Assembly: GCA_009809945.1 (NCBI GenBank)
Contig: WTPW01000487.1
Span: 126,692-190,691, forward strand
From: Gigaspora margarita
Lineage: Eukaryota > Glomeromycota > Glomeromycetes > Diversisporales > Gigasporaceae
Direction of reading: 5' to 3'
Length of the DNA stretch: 64,000 nucleotides
Shown: positions 34,960 to 46,362 of the stretch, one piece after another
How the letters are laid out: each line of letters opens with the position of its first letter
How positions within the stretch are numbered: position 1 is the first letter of the stretch
Position numbers and translations under genes: made by a program
The notes under the pieces: model-generated
What the model was told of the DNA's origin: nothing
What the model saw: only the letters and a program-made list of their open reading frames with translations
Databases searched by the model: none

Positions 34960-35413
34960 CCCTTACTTATAACATATAGATCAATTTGAGTAATTTATAA
35001 AAAATGCTTATTTTTTTAAAACTTTAAAGCTAAATAACTTTTAATTTACTAGTCTATTTTAAATAATTTTACTACCAAAATATTCATTTCTTTGAAACAA
35101 TCCTAACAAGTCCAAAATTATTAAAATTCAATTACAGAATTATGAGAAAATGTGCTATTAAATAGGTGACACACCTATAGTATAGAACAACCAATTGTCC
35201 TATTCTAAAGATGCGCTATCTATTTGATAGCGCATTTTTTTGTAATTCTGTAATTGAATTTTAATAATTTTGGACTTGATAGAATAATATCAAAGAGATG
35301 AACATTTTGGTAATAAAATCATTTAAATCAGACTAGTAAATCAAAAGTTATTTAGCTTTAAAGTTTAAAAAAATAAGCACTATTTATGAATTACTTAAAT
35401 TGGCCCATATGTA
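34960..35413. mobile_element. Foldback MITE related to the TAA family, with structured centre
   Basis: The arms (34970-35135 and 35242-35410) pair along their length and share ATTTTGGACTTG and TTTTGGTAAT/AGTTAAAT words with 18792-19700. The centre 35145-35241 is unlike other copies and holds three hairpins. Confidence 0.65.
35211..35241. terminator. Perfect hairpin with T-run in MITE centre
   Basis: ATGCGCTATC, loop TATTT, GATAGCGCAT, then seven T. Two smaller stems precede it (ATAGGTG/CACCTAT at 35162-35178 and ACAA/TTGT near 35187-35198). Confidence 0.5.
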
Positions 35414-35424
35414 GGACCATGGAC

Positions 35425-35695
35425 ATCTAGTATAAAGGTCGTATTTGAAATTTTTTAGCAAAAACATCTAAAATTTGAGAAGCAAAAACAGTTTTGGCAA
35501 TTATCTTGGCATCTAGTGGTCCAATTTGAATGAACTTTTTTTAAAAAATGAAGCTCTCAGTGAGATGTATATAACAAAAAAAAGTTTATTTAATTCTGAT
35601 CACTGGATTAGAAGTTATTAAAGTAAATATATTTTGTTGTTTTTAGCAAATTAGATCAAAATTGCCCAAAATCCAGTTATGACCTATATGAGAAA
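35425..35695. repeat. Dispersed repeat, uninterrupted (empty SINE site)
   Basis: Inverse copy of 17790-18086 plus 18731-18764. Here the target GGTCGTATTTGAAATTTTTT (35438-35457) has no SINE. Confidence 0.75.
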
Positions 35696-36054
35696 TATCT
35701 AGAGTCCTATGCAAATTGGTCCAGTTGTCAATTGGAACAGCCCAGATGTCAATATTTATAGCCAAAATAAAAAACTGTCCTAATCTAACTCTAACCTAAC
35801 TCTAACATCCAAGCTAAATTAATTTTTAATTTGACCAGATTGACAACTGGGCTGATTTGCATTTGGGGCACAATATATATATTCAATGAATATTTAATGA
35901 ATATATTCAATAAAATTTTAAATATTCGAATATTTATTCAGTAAAAAATTATATATTCGAATATTCAAATATTTAGTGAATATTTAGTGAATAGTATTCA
36001 TCAAGCCAGACTTCTAATTCTGTTATTTTTTAGTAATAGATATATTGAATATGC

Positions 36055-36240
36055 GTGGCATCAGTGAATAAAACTCATATGCACAATTTTTTAAATTAGA
36101 TGTGCAGATGTGCACAAAGATTTTTCTTAATTAACATATAGAGTGTGCACAATTTTATATACAAATTGTTAAAGTATGCACAATCTAATATGCACATGCG
36201 CACAAAAATTTTTTTCAGATTTTATACACTGCATGGCATC
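36055..36240. mobile_element. Small MITE rich in GTGCACA words
   Basis: GGCATCAGTGAATAAAA on the left pairs imperfectly with the inverse of TTTTATACACTGCATGGCATCC. The interior repeats TGTGCACAAAG/TGTGCACAATT several times. Confidence 0.5.
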
Positions 36241-36665
36241 CCTATATGAAATATGGGCTGACATATAAAGTTTTGTTAAAATCTATTACTAATTGTTGTG
36301 ATAAGAAGAATGAAAAACTTGTTTAAAAAAATATATAAATATGAGAGTTTCTTTTTTTTGATAAATAAAAATGATTTCAAATTTGGTTTCAAAAAATTTT
36401 GATAAAGTTACTATTTGAGTTGTTAAAACCTGTTCTAGTAAGAGAAAATTAAATGCTATCGAACTAGGAGGGATTTTAATGTTTTGGTTAGCAAAACTAG
36501 TAGTTTTGAACTTTGTACAAAAAATACGGAAGCTAGAGAGGCTATTACATATTTGCCATTAGATGAATGTTTTTCATATATTAGATTGTTTCAAAGAGTA
36601 GAAAAGAATTAGAGCAAGATAGAATTGTATGATATTTCATTCATATGAAATTTACAACTTATCAT
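36241..36665 (+). pseudogene. Degenerate AT-rich coding-like stretch
   Basis: A readable piece near 36540-36650 (…PLDECFSYIRLFQRVEK…) resembles words in 33790-33860. No domain. Treated as part of the virus-like fossil background. Confidence 0.3.
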
Positions 36666-36667
36666 TA

Positions 36668-36943
36668 GAGATCCTTAAATTCAAATCAAATCAAATATTG
36701 GGTCAATTTGAATTTGATCAAATCAAATTGATCCTGATTAGAATTTGATTTGATTCAAATATTTGGATTTGAATTTGATTTGAATTTGAATTTTTAATAG
36801 TAATTTTCAAATCAAATCAAATATTTGTCAAATCAAATCAAATTTGGTCAGATTTGAATTTGATCAAATCAAATATAGTCAAATTTGAATTTGATCAAAT
36901 ATTTGATTCAAATATTTGAAGATCAAATCAAATTGCAAAATCC
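36668..36943. mobile_element. CAAATTTGA-rich MITE, copy 3
   Basis: Same orientation as copy 1; TA at 36666-36667 and 36944-36945. The outermost bases are more diverged than in the other copies. Confidence 0.8.
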
Positions 36944-37018
36944 TACTTATCATAATACCAATAGAGAATCAAGGATTAGGGTACTAACTGGAGCAGAGCT
37001 GAATCAATTAACTTATTA

Positions 37019-39243
37019 GTCATAGAACATTCCCTTTGAAATAAGTTTAAAATAAAAATTATAAAAAAAACATATGAATTTACTATAAAGCATGTTCTCT
37101 TGAAAATAAGTTTAAAATAAGATTATAATAAAAATTATAAAAAAAATATATGAATTTACTATAAATTTGAGCTAAAGATCCTTCTTGGCTTAGCTAATTA
37201 ACTTAAAATTAAATTTTGCAAGTATATAGAACAAGAAAAAAAGAAAATTTTGAACTTAAAAATTGAGTTAAAATTTTGCTGATTTTGCACTTTTTCAAAA
37301 TGTAATTCCAAATTTTAAATTAGTAGTTATGTGTAAAATTATGCTTTGAACAACTTTACTTAGGTGATAAAAGTAGATTACCTTGTAAAAAAAATGGGTT
37401 ATCTATGTACTAAAGTTAAAATTTATCGTATTAACTTTTTTTTCTTAGTAGGTAAACTACTTTGGGCTCTTAAGCAAAATTGTTTGGCATGTAATTTTAT
37501 ACCACATTTGAGTTTGAAATATGCTTTCTTAGACTTTTTACTAAATAAAAAATATGTTTAAAGTTAGAAAAAAATTTTTTTAAAAAAAAATTTTTTTCTA
37601 ACTTTAAACCTATTTTTCATTTAATAAAAGGTATGAGAAAGTACGTTTCAACTTCAAATATAATGTAAAATTACATGCCAAACTACTTTGCTTAAAAGCC
37701 CAAAGTAGGTTACCTAATAAGGAGGCATCTAAAGCTTGGCACCTCATAAAATTACCTGATGCATAGGAAATCATAGGACAATCAGTGATCCCTATTTTTT
37801 TCGAGTTAGCAAAAGTTAAAAATTTTAAAAATTTTAATTGAAATATTCTGATAGCCACATAACTAAAGTCGATTAAATTTTTTTATTTAAATTTTATAGA
37901 TCCATAGAATTCAAATAAAAAAATTCATCGATTTTGATCAAGTGGTTGTGGAGATACCTTTGCTCAAATTTTGAAAAAATTTAGCGCAACTTCTATTTTT
38001 AATCAGTATTTTGATTTTTTATTAACTTTGAACGAAGGTTACTCCACAACCTCCTGACCAAAATTTATAAAAATTTTTATTTGAATTCTATGGATGCTTA
38101 GAACTCAAATAAAAAAAAATTCATCGATTTTGGCCAGGAGATTGTGAAGATAACTTTATTTAAATTTAGAGAAAAATCAAAACATCTATCAAAAGTGCTA
38201 AATTTTTTCAAAATTTGAATGAAGGTATTTCTACACCCATCTGACCAAAATCTATAAAATTTTTTATTTTGATTCTATGAATCCATAGTATTCAAATAAA
38301 AAAAATTTTTGCCAATTTTTGATCAGATAGTTGTAGAGATACCTTTGTTTAAATTTTGAAAAAATTTGATGCAGCTTTTATTTTTAATAAATGTTTTGAT
38401 TTTTCTCTAAATTTGAACGAAGGTATCTCCACAACCTCCTGGCCAAAATCAATGAATTATTTTTTATTTGAGTTCTAAGCATCTATAGAATTCAAATAAA
38501 AAAATTTTATGGATTTTGGTTAGGAGGTTGTGAAGTAATCTTCGCTCAAAGTTAATAAAAAAACAAAATACTGATCAAAAATAGAAACTGTGCCAAATTT
38601 TTTCAAAACTTTGAGCAAAGGTATCTCCACAACCACTTGACCAACATCGATAAATTTTTTTTTATTTGAATTCTATGGATCCATAGAATCTAAATAAAAA
38701 AATTAATTAACTTTAGTCAGATGGCTATCAGATATATTTCAATTAAAATTTTTGAAAATTTTTATTTTGCTAACTCAAAAAAAATTGGGATCACTAATTG
38801 TCCTGTGATTTCCCATGCATCAGGTGATTTCGTGAGGTGCCAGGCTTTAGACGCCCCCTAATAAGAAATAAAAGTTAAATCATAAAATACAATAAATTTT
38901 AACTTTAGTACATAGATAACTTGTTTTTCTTACAAGGTAACCTACTTCTATCGTCTAAGTAAAGTTGTTCAGAGCATAATTTTACACATAACTGCTAATT
39001 TAAAATTTGTAAATATTTGTTTTTGACAAAGTTACATTTTGATAAAGTGCAAAATTAACAAAATTTTAATGCAGTTTTTAAGCTTAAAATTTTCTTCTTT
39101 TCTTGTTCTATATACTTGCAAAATTTAATTTTAAGTTAATTAGTTAAGCTAAGAAGAATCTTCAGCTCAAAATTTATAGTAAATTTATATGTTTTTTTAT
39201 AATTTTTATTATAAACTTATTTTTAGAAGACATGTTTTATGAC
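37019..39243. mobile_element. Foldback element (outer), flanked by TATTA
   Basis: The ends GTCATAGAACAT and ATGTTTTATGAC pair. Long arms (about 37090-37435 and 38875-39243) pair, with CTTGGCTTAGCTAATTAACT-like blocks in each. TATTA lies on both sides (37014-37018, 39244-39248). A second palindrome fills 37440-37717. The element is interrupted by the MITE at 37721-38858. A 65-bp segment is duplicated at the left end. Non-coding. Confidence 0.75.
37721..38858. mobile_element. TAA-flanked foldback MITE (inner), with alternating sub-repeats
   Basis: TIRs GGAGGCATCTAAAGCTTGGC and the inverse of CCAGGCTTTAGACGCCCCC; TAA on both sides (37718-37720, 38859-38861). The interior (37870-38720) alternates a block like ATTTGAATTCTATGGATCC with a block like AAGGTATCTCCACAACCTCC, in both orientations, at least five times. 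PIF/Harbinger-like by target site and TIR. Confidence 0.8.
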
Positions 39244-39249
39244 TATTAT

Positions 39250-39900
39250 ACTCAAATAACTCCATTAAGAGATTCTTAAAGCATTTATTGTAGAAGTGTA
39301 TAATAGAAATACTACTATAAATTCTACTCCTGTGATAGAAGATATTATTGTTGATAGTGATATTTAGCATTTGCAATTTCAAGAATATATAAATCCTGTT
39401 TTGGCCAGTGAGATTGAGATTTCATGCAACAGTTGTCAATTCCAATATCACAAAATGATCTTATATTTGGAATTGAATAAGTTGAAGGTCTGTTTGTTGT
39501 AAAATGATCAAAGTAATATTTTGTTATTTAACAAAGAAAACCATGTGCTTGTTTTTTTTGTTGATTATTTCAATTGGATATATGAATATAAACAGTTAAA
39601 AAAAGAGGATTCTATTAAATTTGGTGAAAATTTCAATACTAAAGATAGAAATTGTAGCATATCATTAATTTTATAATATGACAGTGCTACAAAAAATAGT
39701 TTTTTTAAAAATATTTTATTTTATTCAATTTAAAAATATAATATTATTTTTAATAATAAAAAAAATCAAATTTTTTTTTAAAAAATATGCTAATAATTTA
39801 TTCTATTAAAAAAATAAAAATAAATAATCCTACTTAATCAACAAGTATTTTTTTTAATTAAAATGAATTGCAAATGCAAAACAGATTTTAGTATATATGC
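39250..39900. other. AT-rich degenerate sequence
   Basis: Short coding-like fragments near 39290-39480 and 39530-39660, then long A/T runs. No gene can be supported. Confidence 0.35.
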
Positions 39901-39903
39901 TAT

Positions 39904-40072
39904 GCCCCAAATACAAATCGGCCCAGTTGTCAATTGGAACAGCCCAGATGTCAATATTTATAGCCAAAATAAAAAACTGGCCTAATCTAACCCTAATCTA
40001 ACTCTAACATCCAGGCTAAATTAATTTTTAATTTGGCCAGATTGATAACTAGGCCGATTTGTATTTGGGGCA
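39904..40072. mobile_element. Compact 169-bp MITE, TGCCCCAAATACAAATCGGC ends
   Basis: About 20 bases at each end are exact inverted repeats. A second inverted pair (CAGTTGTCAA and TTGATAACT) lies inside. The centre has CTAATCTAACCCTAATCTAA. A split copy is at 34607-35870. Confidence 0.85.
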
Positions 40073-40129
40073 CAACATATATAAGGATTGCTATTATCAA
40101 AGTATATTATATAAACTATTAAAAAAATT

Positions 40130-41440
40130 GATATTAAGGATGAAGAATATTATAATTATCTATTGATTATGATTGCAAAAATTGTATCATAAGTAGAAAA
40201 TAAGGACTTTGAATGGTTTAAAAAAAAAATAAAAATACATTTGATCTTGAATTATTAGAAGAAGGTGGCCAAATTGATTTGAAAATTCAAAATTCAAACT
40301 TAAGTGAATTTCAAAAAAACCAATTACAAATGATGCGACTTAATCAAAAAAGAATAATGATTTGATACAATAAGATTAGAAAAAGAATTGAAAAAGAGAA
40401 AAAAATTGGTCGATTAAGGAATTCCAATTTTGGTATCAATATATTGTAAATAGTAATATACTAGAAACATTGTGAAATTAATTTTATAAAAAAAGAAAAC
40501 AACGATTTGAAGAGTTAAAATATATTAGAAAGTTTAATAAGTTTGTAGAACAGATAAGACAAGAAACTGATTTAAATAGATTAAAAAATGAATGGATTAT
40601 AAAGATTGATAATCAGAATTTAATAAAGATAATAAAAATACTCTTTATGATTTAAGAGAAGAAAGAATTAGAGAATTGCAACCAAATCCAAATAATTATC
40701 AAAGAATAAGAAATAGTATATTGAATGAAAAAAGTCTTTTAGCATTAGGTACAAATTGATATTGGGCCAAAGAGATTAATAGAAATCTTAATTTAAGTGA
40801 ACAGCAAAAATTTGAGTTGCAAGGTTTGTATAATGAAAGATTAGCAGAACTTTCTGATAAATATTATGATGAAATAAAAAAAAAAATACTCATGATTAAT
40901 AATGATAGTTTGTTGTTAGATATTGGTAGAATTAATAATAGAATACAAGAATTAAGTAATGATAATTTATCAAAGAATCGAGATATCGCATTATTACAAC
41001 AAAAAAGATATGAAAGATTAGATTTAATTTTAAAAGAAAAAGAAATTAGAGATTATGATTGATATTTGGAATTAGTAAATTCATACAATAAGTACAAATT
41101 TTGTCTCATAATAGTAATTTGGCTATATTGATAAATAGATTAAATTAAACATTATTAGATAATGAGTGAAATAAAGATAGATTAAAAATTACTTGAAGAA
41201 TTTGTTACAATAATTTGTTTTATGATATAATTAAGAGAAAAATGAATCTTAAAAAAAGATAAAACAATACTTGCGGATAAAGAGAAATATGATTTATTAA
41301 TACAAAGTTTGGAATAAGAGTATTTGAAAAATCTACACAGTAAAAATAAATTGCAAAAATTGCAAAAAACTTTATATTTCATTAGATCATTTACCAAAAA
41401 TTATCAACTGATCAAAACTTTTTCTGAACTTTTGAAGATT
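40130..41440 (+). pseudogene. Degenerate coiled-coil protein coding region
   Basis: A long Lys/Glu/Asn/Leu-rich stretch readable mainly in one direction. The best open part is 40817-41062 (81 codons, heptad-like Leu/Ile pattern, …IGRINNRIQELSNDNLSKN…). It is broken many times. Low-complexity helices of this type are common in AT-rich large-virus genomes and in protists/fungi, so the origin is open. Treated as a fossil. Confidence 0.45.
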
Positions 41441-41613
41441 TAATATTAAAAATGGAAATATTGTTATAGTGCTATAGCACTGTGATGTGACCTTTTTTTA
41501 TAATGTAATTAAAATTTTAATAAGTAGTCATGTTGAATAGCATTATAGTGCTATAGCACCGTGATGCGATGATGTAATAATAAATTAATGTTGATCAATA
41601 ATGAAAAATTTTA

Positions 41614-44600
41614 TTGCTTTCATTTACATTCGATACAAGTAAAAGTGTAACAAAAATGCCAGAATTTGCAGAGTTTGACATTAACGACGATATATTGCAT
41701 ATTAATCTGATTAAATTTCATGAAGCTCAAGCAAATACGGCAACGTTTCATAGTTGGGATCATGTAATAAATGGAATTTCCTATAACGATGAATACGAAA
41801 ATCTCATAACAGGTTCTACAAGTACCTACCCTCAAACGAACATTAACTGGAATAATATGACCAATAGGATCGATACTTTATACAAAGACAATCGCACTGA
41901 ATTTGATGTTGAGAATGAAGGCAATTTTATACTAAATTCAGAAGGTGCCTACCAGAAAAAATTTGGAGCGAATACAACTTTTTATGACTGGGATTGTGCA
42001 GATCATACATTTAATGGGCTGTATAATAATCATGTGGAATTTGATTTTAGTAGTGATATAAATCAAACCGGAACAGAACAAAATGAAATTAAAATTCGTG
42101 AAAGTGATCATTGGTATGAATTACAAGTAGGCATGATATTTCACGACTGGGATCATGCTATGAACGAAATCCAAAAGTACAAAAAAAGACAAGGATTTAA
42201 AACACGGTGTTATCGTATAGAAAAATTGAAAAATGGGGATGTCCGGAGGCGTACGATAGTTTGTGAACATTTTGGGCACCCTGAAGCAACAAAAAGCAAA
42301 AACCCAAAAAAAGAAACAACAACTAAACTTGTTGAATGCATATGGCAAGTAAATTTGTCATGCCCAGAGAAAGATAATTCTTACAAGCTTGTATATGTCG
42401 CAAAACTAGTTAATGAACATAAAAATCACGATCTTGACCAGGCACATTATAATTTTCAAGAAAATATGGCATTTATAATGGAGATGACTGAGGATGTTAA
42501 ATTTTTTGTAACAAAGATGAACTGTAGCCCCCAGCAAATCCGTAAAGCTCTTGAAGAAAAATATTTTGCCAAGATCTATATGCCAGTTCTGCGACAAGTA
42601 ATTCAACGATTTCGTCCAAAATTGTGCGACCAGACTAATGATGCTAGTCAACTATATAAGGAGTTGCTAAGTAAGAAAGAAGTTGATCCTCGGTGGTATG
42701 TCGAAGTGGATTGGGACCCTAATAGTAAATGTCTTTGGCGGCTATTCTATATGTTCCCTGAGCAAATTGAACGGTGGTTGAAGTATAGTAATGTTGTTTT
42801 GAATGATAATACTTGTGCTACTAATCGTTATGAAATGGCTCTATCACTTTTTTTAGTGGTTGATAACCATTTATCTTCCAGACTTGTAGCTTAGGCATTA
42901 ACAGATGACGAGACAAAAAATGCACATAGCTGGATTTTGCAACAAATCAAACAGACAACACATGGAGCTACTCCATAGGTTATTTTCACTGACGCAGACC
43001 CTGCCTTAATCGCTGCGATACGTGATGAATTTCCAATTACATATCCTCTTCATTGCATGTTTCACATTGCACAAAATATCCTTTTAAACTTGAAAAATCA
43101 TCTTAAAGACAATTATGATGAGTTTATTAAAGATTTCTTTGAAGTACAACGAATTAGCTTTACTATACTGTTCGAATATTGGTGGAAATGCTTGCTTGAT
43201 AAGTATAGTAATAAGAGTGTGATTAGCTACTTGCAGCGGCTTTATGCTAATAAGGAATCATGGGCAAAAGCATTTGTGCTTAAATTATTTACGGCGGGAA
43301 TGTTTTCTACTTCACGGGTTGAAAGCTATAATTCAAAGCTCAAGAGATTAATATTTAATTCCAATACGACCATATTAGAACTTGCAGCAAATTAATAGCA
43401 TGTGTTCTTGAAGAAGATAAAAAAACAGAATACGCTTTATTCTGCGCGTCAGTTCTGAAAGCGGCTTTGGTTGCGACGGCTAATAGTATACTTCCAAATG
43501 TTTGTAAATTGCTACATAAATATCTAATGGTGGAAATGCTTAAAATTCAGGAAGATCAAATAAAGCAATCCTTTCAGTACCATGCTACGATAGTGCCTCA
43601 GGAAGAATTGCAGAGATTTTTTACTGTAAGTAAAGAATAACGGTAAATTTGTTCAACTGGGCAAATGAACATATGCCGCGAAGCGGCACATGTTCATTTA
43701 CCTGGTTGAGCCAATTTACCAAATTTGCCCAATAATAGTATTATCTGAGGAAACGTGATTATTTTGTAACACATGAAAAAGAATGATCATGAGTTTGTCG
43801 GATAACGTTAGCCTTTTAATTGCAGATAAATTTGGATGATCCTGCCTTATATAGCGAAAATCTCACTGATATTATTGCCAAATCAATGCTTGATCTTATT
43901 GATACAAACAAGATTGTAGAAATGTGGGGAGTTCGATGTATTACATCAAATGAAACACAGCACTTTGTAATACTCTTGAATGATGGGACGCATTTATGCT
44001 CTTGTTTTGACCATTGTAACCGTGGAATTGTTTGTCGATATTTTTTTCAGGTAATGCTATGTACACGAACTGCAGCATTCCATATTAAGCTTATAAGATC
44101 ACGATGGTATAGTGAAACTAGTAGTGATCTGGCACAAGAATCATTTTGGTTGCACAAAAATTTGAGGTGGAACAGTCAGCAACAATGAGTTGGAATGGTT
44201 CAGTTCCTTATCTTAGTGCTTTAAATGGTATTGTTTACGAAATGCAGGATATAAACTGCAAAACAATAGATGAGCGTAAACTGTATGGAGAAGCATGGGG
44301 CAAGGCTAGGGCAGCTTTAATGGTAGCTGTTTGAAGATGTGATTACAACTTCATTTCTATTCTTGATAAATATTTGGATGATTGTCAAGAACTATCTTCT
44401 ATAGCGATAGTGATGTTGTTTCAGACAGTGCTTCAAATAGCGAAAGTGAAGACGATACTGGCAAAAAAAAGTTGGATCCAAAAGAATTAATGAATCCTCA
44501 TAAGTGTAAGGGTAAGGGTCGGCCCAAGGGAACTGATAGAATACGACGTGCCAATGAACCACCATCAAAAAAGATAAAACGCAAGTTGCACTGTAAGATT

Positions 44601-44648
44601 TGTGGAGATACTGGTCATAATCGAGTGACTTGTTCTAAAAGACAATAA
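41614..44648 (+). pseudogene. MULE-type transposase with FAR1-like, DDE, SWIM and zinc-knuckle domains
   Basis: The first open frame (426 codons) has three F..WD motifs at residues 45-50, 123-128 and 176-181. The third leads into a FAR1/WRKY-GCM1-like DNA-binding domain (RCYRIEK...C..H). The catalytic core follows: NDNTCATNRYEMAL (first Asp), then VIFTDADPAL (second Asp) and PLHCMFHIAQNI, then TSRVESYNSKLK (Glu, 43057-43395). After an intron (about 43624-43824) comes a SWIM motif CSCFDHCNRGIVCRYFF (His usually expected where Tyr stands) and at the end a CCHC knuckle CKICGDTGHNRVTC. It is inactivated by TAG codons near 42892 and 42977 (both where relatives have Gln) and frameshifts near 43390 and 44150. 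All three catalytic acids remain. Terminal inverted repeats were not identified. Confidence 0.88.
43624..43824 (+). other. Probable spliceosomal intron in MULE, containing a hairpin
   Basis: A donor GTAAGT follows TTTTTACT, and an acceptor TTTTAATTGCAG precedes ATAAATTTGGATGATCC, where the transposase frame resumes. An 80-base near-perfect palindrome at about 43641-43721 (GGTAAATTTG...CATATGCCGC GAA GCGGCACATG...CAATTTACC) sits inside. It looks like a small inserted foldback element. Confidence 0.65.
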
Positions 44649-44649
44649 T

Positions 44650-45450
44650 AGCAGTTTAAGTAATATTGTACTATTAAATAGCTGCAGTTGAATATTGTAA
44701 ATGAGAATGATGTCAAGAAAGCAATATTCTAATCCTAGTTCATAATGGTTTTTTGACATCATTTAAATTGCTTATTGAATTGAAATATTAAATGTTAAAA
44801 CTAGTTCGATATGATACGTACTGAACGTCAAATGTAGAGCTACTAATTTAAAATTTCACTTATTCAAAATTTTGCTTATCATCACTGAAATCTTTATGTT
44901 AGTAACACTATAATAGCTGTTCGATACGTGAGTATCGAGGCAGCTTCTGTTTCAAATTTATTTACTTGATCGAATATGACAGACCTAGTTACAGTCATAT
45001 GTTTGATTGATCGATCGATTGATCGTAAGCAGTTAAAAAATTTACTAATACATTATGACTACCTTGGTTATAAAAAGTCGGATATGGTCTAAAATAACCA
45101 ACACTGGTTGGGATGATAGTCATACAGTACATATATAGGAATGCTTAGAATGCTTGTCGCGATGACAACAATGTGGTACATAGTCAAAAAAAAAAGTGAG
45201 GGAAAAAAGATGATGTTCAAAAAGACTGCGTGCGTTGTTCATATACTCATAAATGAGACAAAACAAAATACAGTTTTCTGAATTGTAAGCTATGTATTTA
45301 AATGCGGACGTGATTTATATAAGCTCACAAATTAGGTTTCACCTGGTGCTACTATCGTGATGCACTTATCGATATATTTGATCAAAGTAATTTTTGTTAA
45401 AAGAGAATCTAATAGAACGAATTTTGATCGTCTTATATTTAACCTTTTAG
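44650..45450. other. No recognisable gene downstream of MULE
   Basis: Possibly the MULE 3' region. A loose inverted pair GATGTCAAGAAAGC / GGTTTTTTGACATC lies at 44709-44760. Nothing else. Confidence 0.4.
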
Positions 45451-45452
45451 TC

Positions 45453-45753
45453 AGTTTTAATATAAGGCAAATAAAACCACAAGGGTAGAATTGCCACCCA
45501 AAAAAATTTAAATCTATTTTGAAGTAAATTTTGGTTTGTTTGGTTAGGATTAGGGTACTGCTTTTATGCTAAGGTTAGAGGGTACTATATATAATTTTGC
45601 AAAGAAAATTTTTTACTTATGCGCAGAAGGTCCCTTCATAGACTAAATTTTGAGTTATAGGCGATTTTGACAAACGAACATTTGTTACATTACACCTGAT
45701 CTTGAAATTTGATTGGCTGTGAAATTTTTTATAGTGGTCCAGTTAATAAAACT
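45453..45753. mobile_element. MITE of the GTTTTACTAAA group, copy 3
   Basis: Ends AGTTTTAATATAAGG and the inverse of CCAGTTAATAAAACT are weakly paired. The interior order is shared with 15285-15625 and 32379-32851: GGATTAGGGTACTG, a T-rich stretch, TTTTGAGTTATAGGC, TTTTGACAAACG, TTACACCTGAT, TTTGATTGG. Confidence 0.65.
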
Positions 45754-45799
45754 AGTTCCAAACTTTAGATTAGGTCGATTACTCATCACGAATGCATCT

Positions 45800-46092
45800 A
45801 TTTGCGCAACAGCACGTGATGCTATTTGCCCATTAGCACGAAAATACCGATTTTTTAAAAATTAGAGTTAGGGTGCCCTGTATTAAGATTAAAAATACCG
45901 ATTTTTTAAGGATTAGGGTTAGGGTGCCCGTATTAAGATTAGGTTAGTTTAGGATAAAGTAAGTTCTGAAGTTTATGCCTTCCCGATACTTTTAATTAAT
46001 GCTTCACGATAGGTTTAGACTCATCCGGCTGATCCGGGATAATCAAAATTTCTCTATTTGATTGGTCGATCATCACGTGCTGTTGCACATTT
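45800..46092. mobile_element. MITE with GCAACAGCACGTGATG ends
   Basis: GCAACAGCACGTGATG at 45806 pairs with CATCACGTGCTGTTGC ending at 46086. The interior has a tandem duplication of AAATACCGATTTTTTAA...TTAGGGT (45840-45930), with TTAGGGTTAGGGTGCCC. Confidence 0.8.
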
Positions 46093-46179
46093 GATTAGAA
46101 TCACCATATTGAAATATATATATTACAGTATTACAATATAAAAATATCAAAAAATAAATATAAAAATGTAAATAAAAAG

Positions 46180-46225
46180 ATAGCATTATAGTGCTATGGC
46201 ACTATAATGCTATAGCGCTATAAAA
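46180..46225. repeat. Palindrome of the GCATTATAGTGCTATAGCAC type
   Basis: AGCATTATAGTGCTATGGCA followed by CTATAATGCTATAGCGCTAT. The same core occurs twice upstream of the MULE (near 41468-41490 and 41541-41562). Confidence 0.6.
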
Positions 46226-46362
46226 TAAATCTCATTAAAAATACCTAAAAATAAAACTAATACAAATAAAAAAATATATTGTTTTATAGAAGAATTGATC
46301 TTAGGCTATTTTAGAGTATTTCCTAATAGAAAATTTGTGAAATTATTAAATGATGATGATTA

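Larger units (their letters stand above)
34607..35870. mobile_element. Split copy of the 169-bp TGCCCCAAAT MITE
   Basis: The left end TGCTCCAAATGCAAATCA (34607-34624) and the right block 35703-35870 (ending TGATTTGCATTTGGGGCA) together correspond to the intact element at 39904-40072. About 1 kb of other repeats lies between. The left piece could instead be an independent end. Confidence 0.55.
34322..36016. mobile_element. Outer foldback element with GAATATTC-rich arms, hosting nested MITEs
   Basis: TIRs TAGAGGTCTAACTTG and the inverse of CAAGCCAGACTTCTA. The arms (34340-34470 and 35880-36005) are built of GAATATTC/GAATATTTA words. The TAG-start and repeat-rich arms suggest a hAT-type MITE; flanking 8-mers are only partly alike. 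It contains a (TA)n run and the elements at 34607-35870 and 34960-35413. Confidence 0.65.

Noticed and set aside
41614-43056. Reassignment of TAG to Gln, because two TAG codons in the MULE stand at Gln positions
   Set aside because: Other stops in the window fall at Trp or Arg positions and include TGA; decay by C-to-T change explains all of them more simply.
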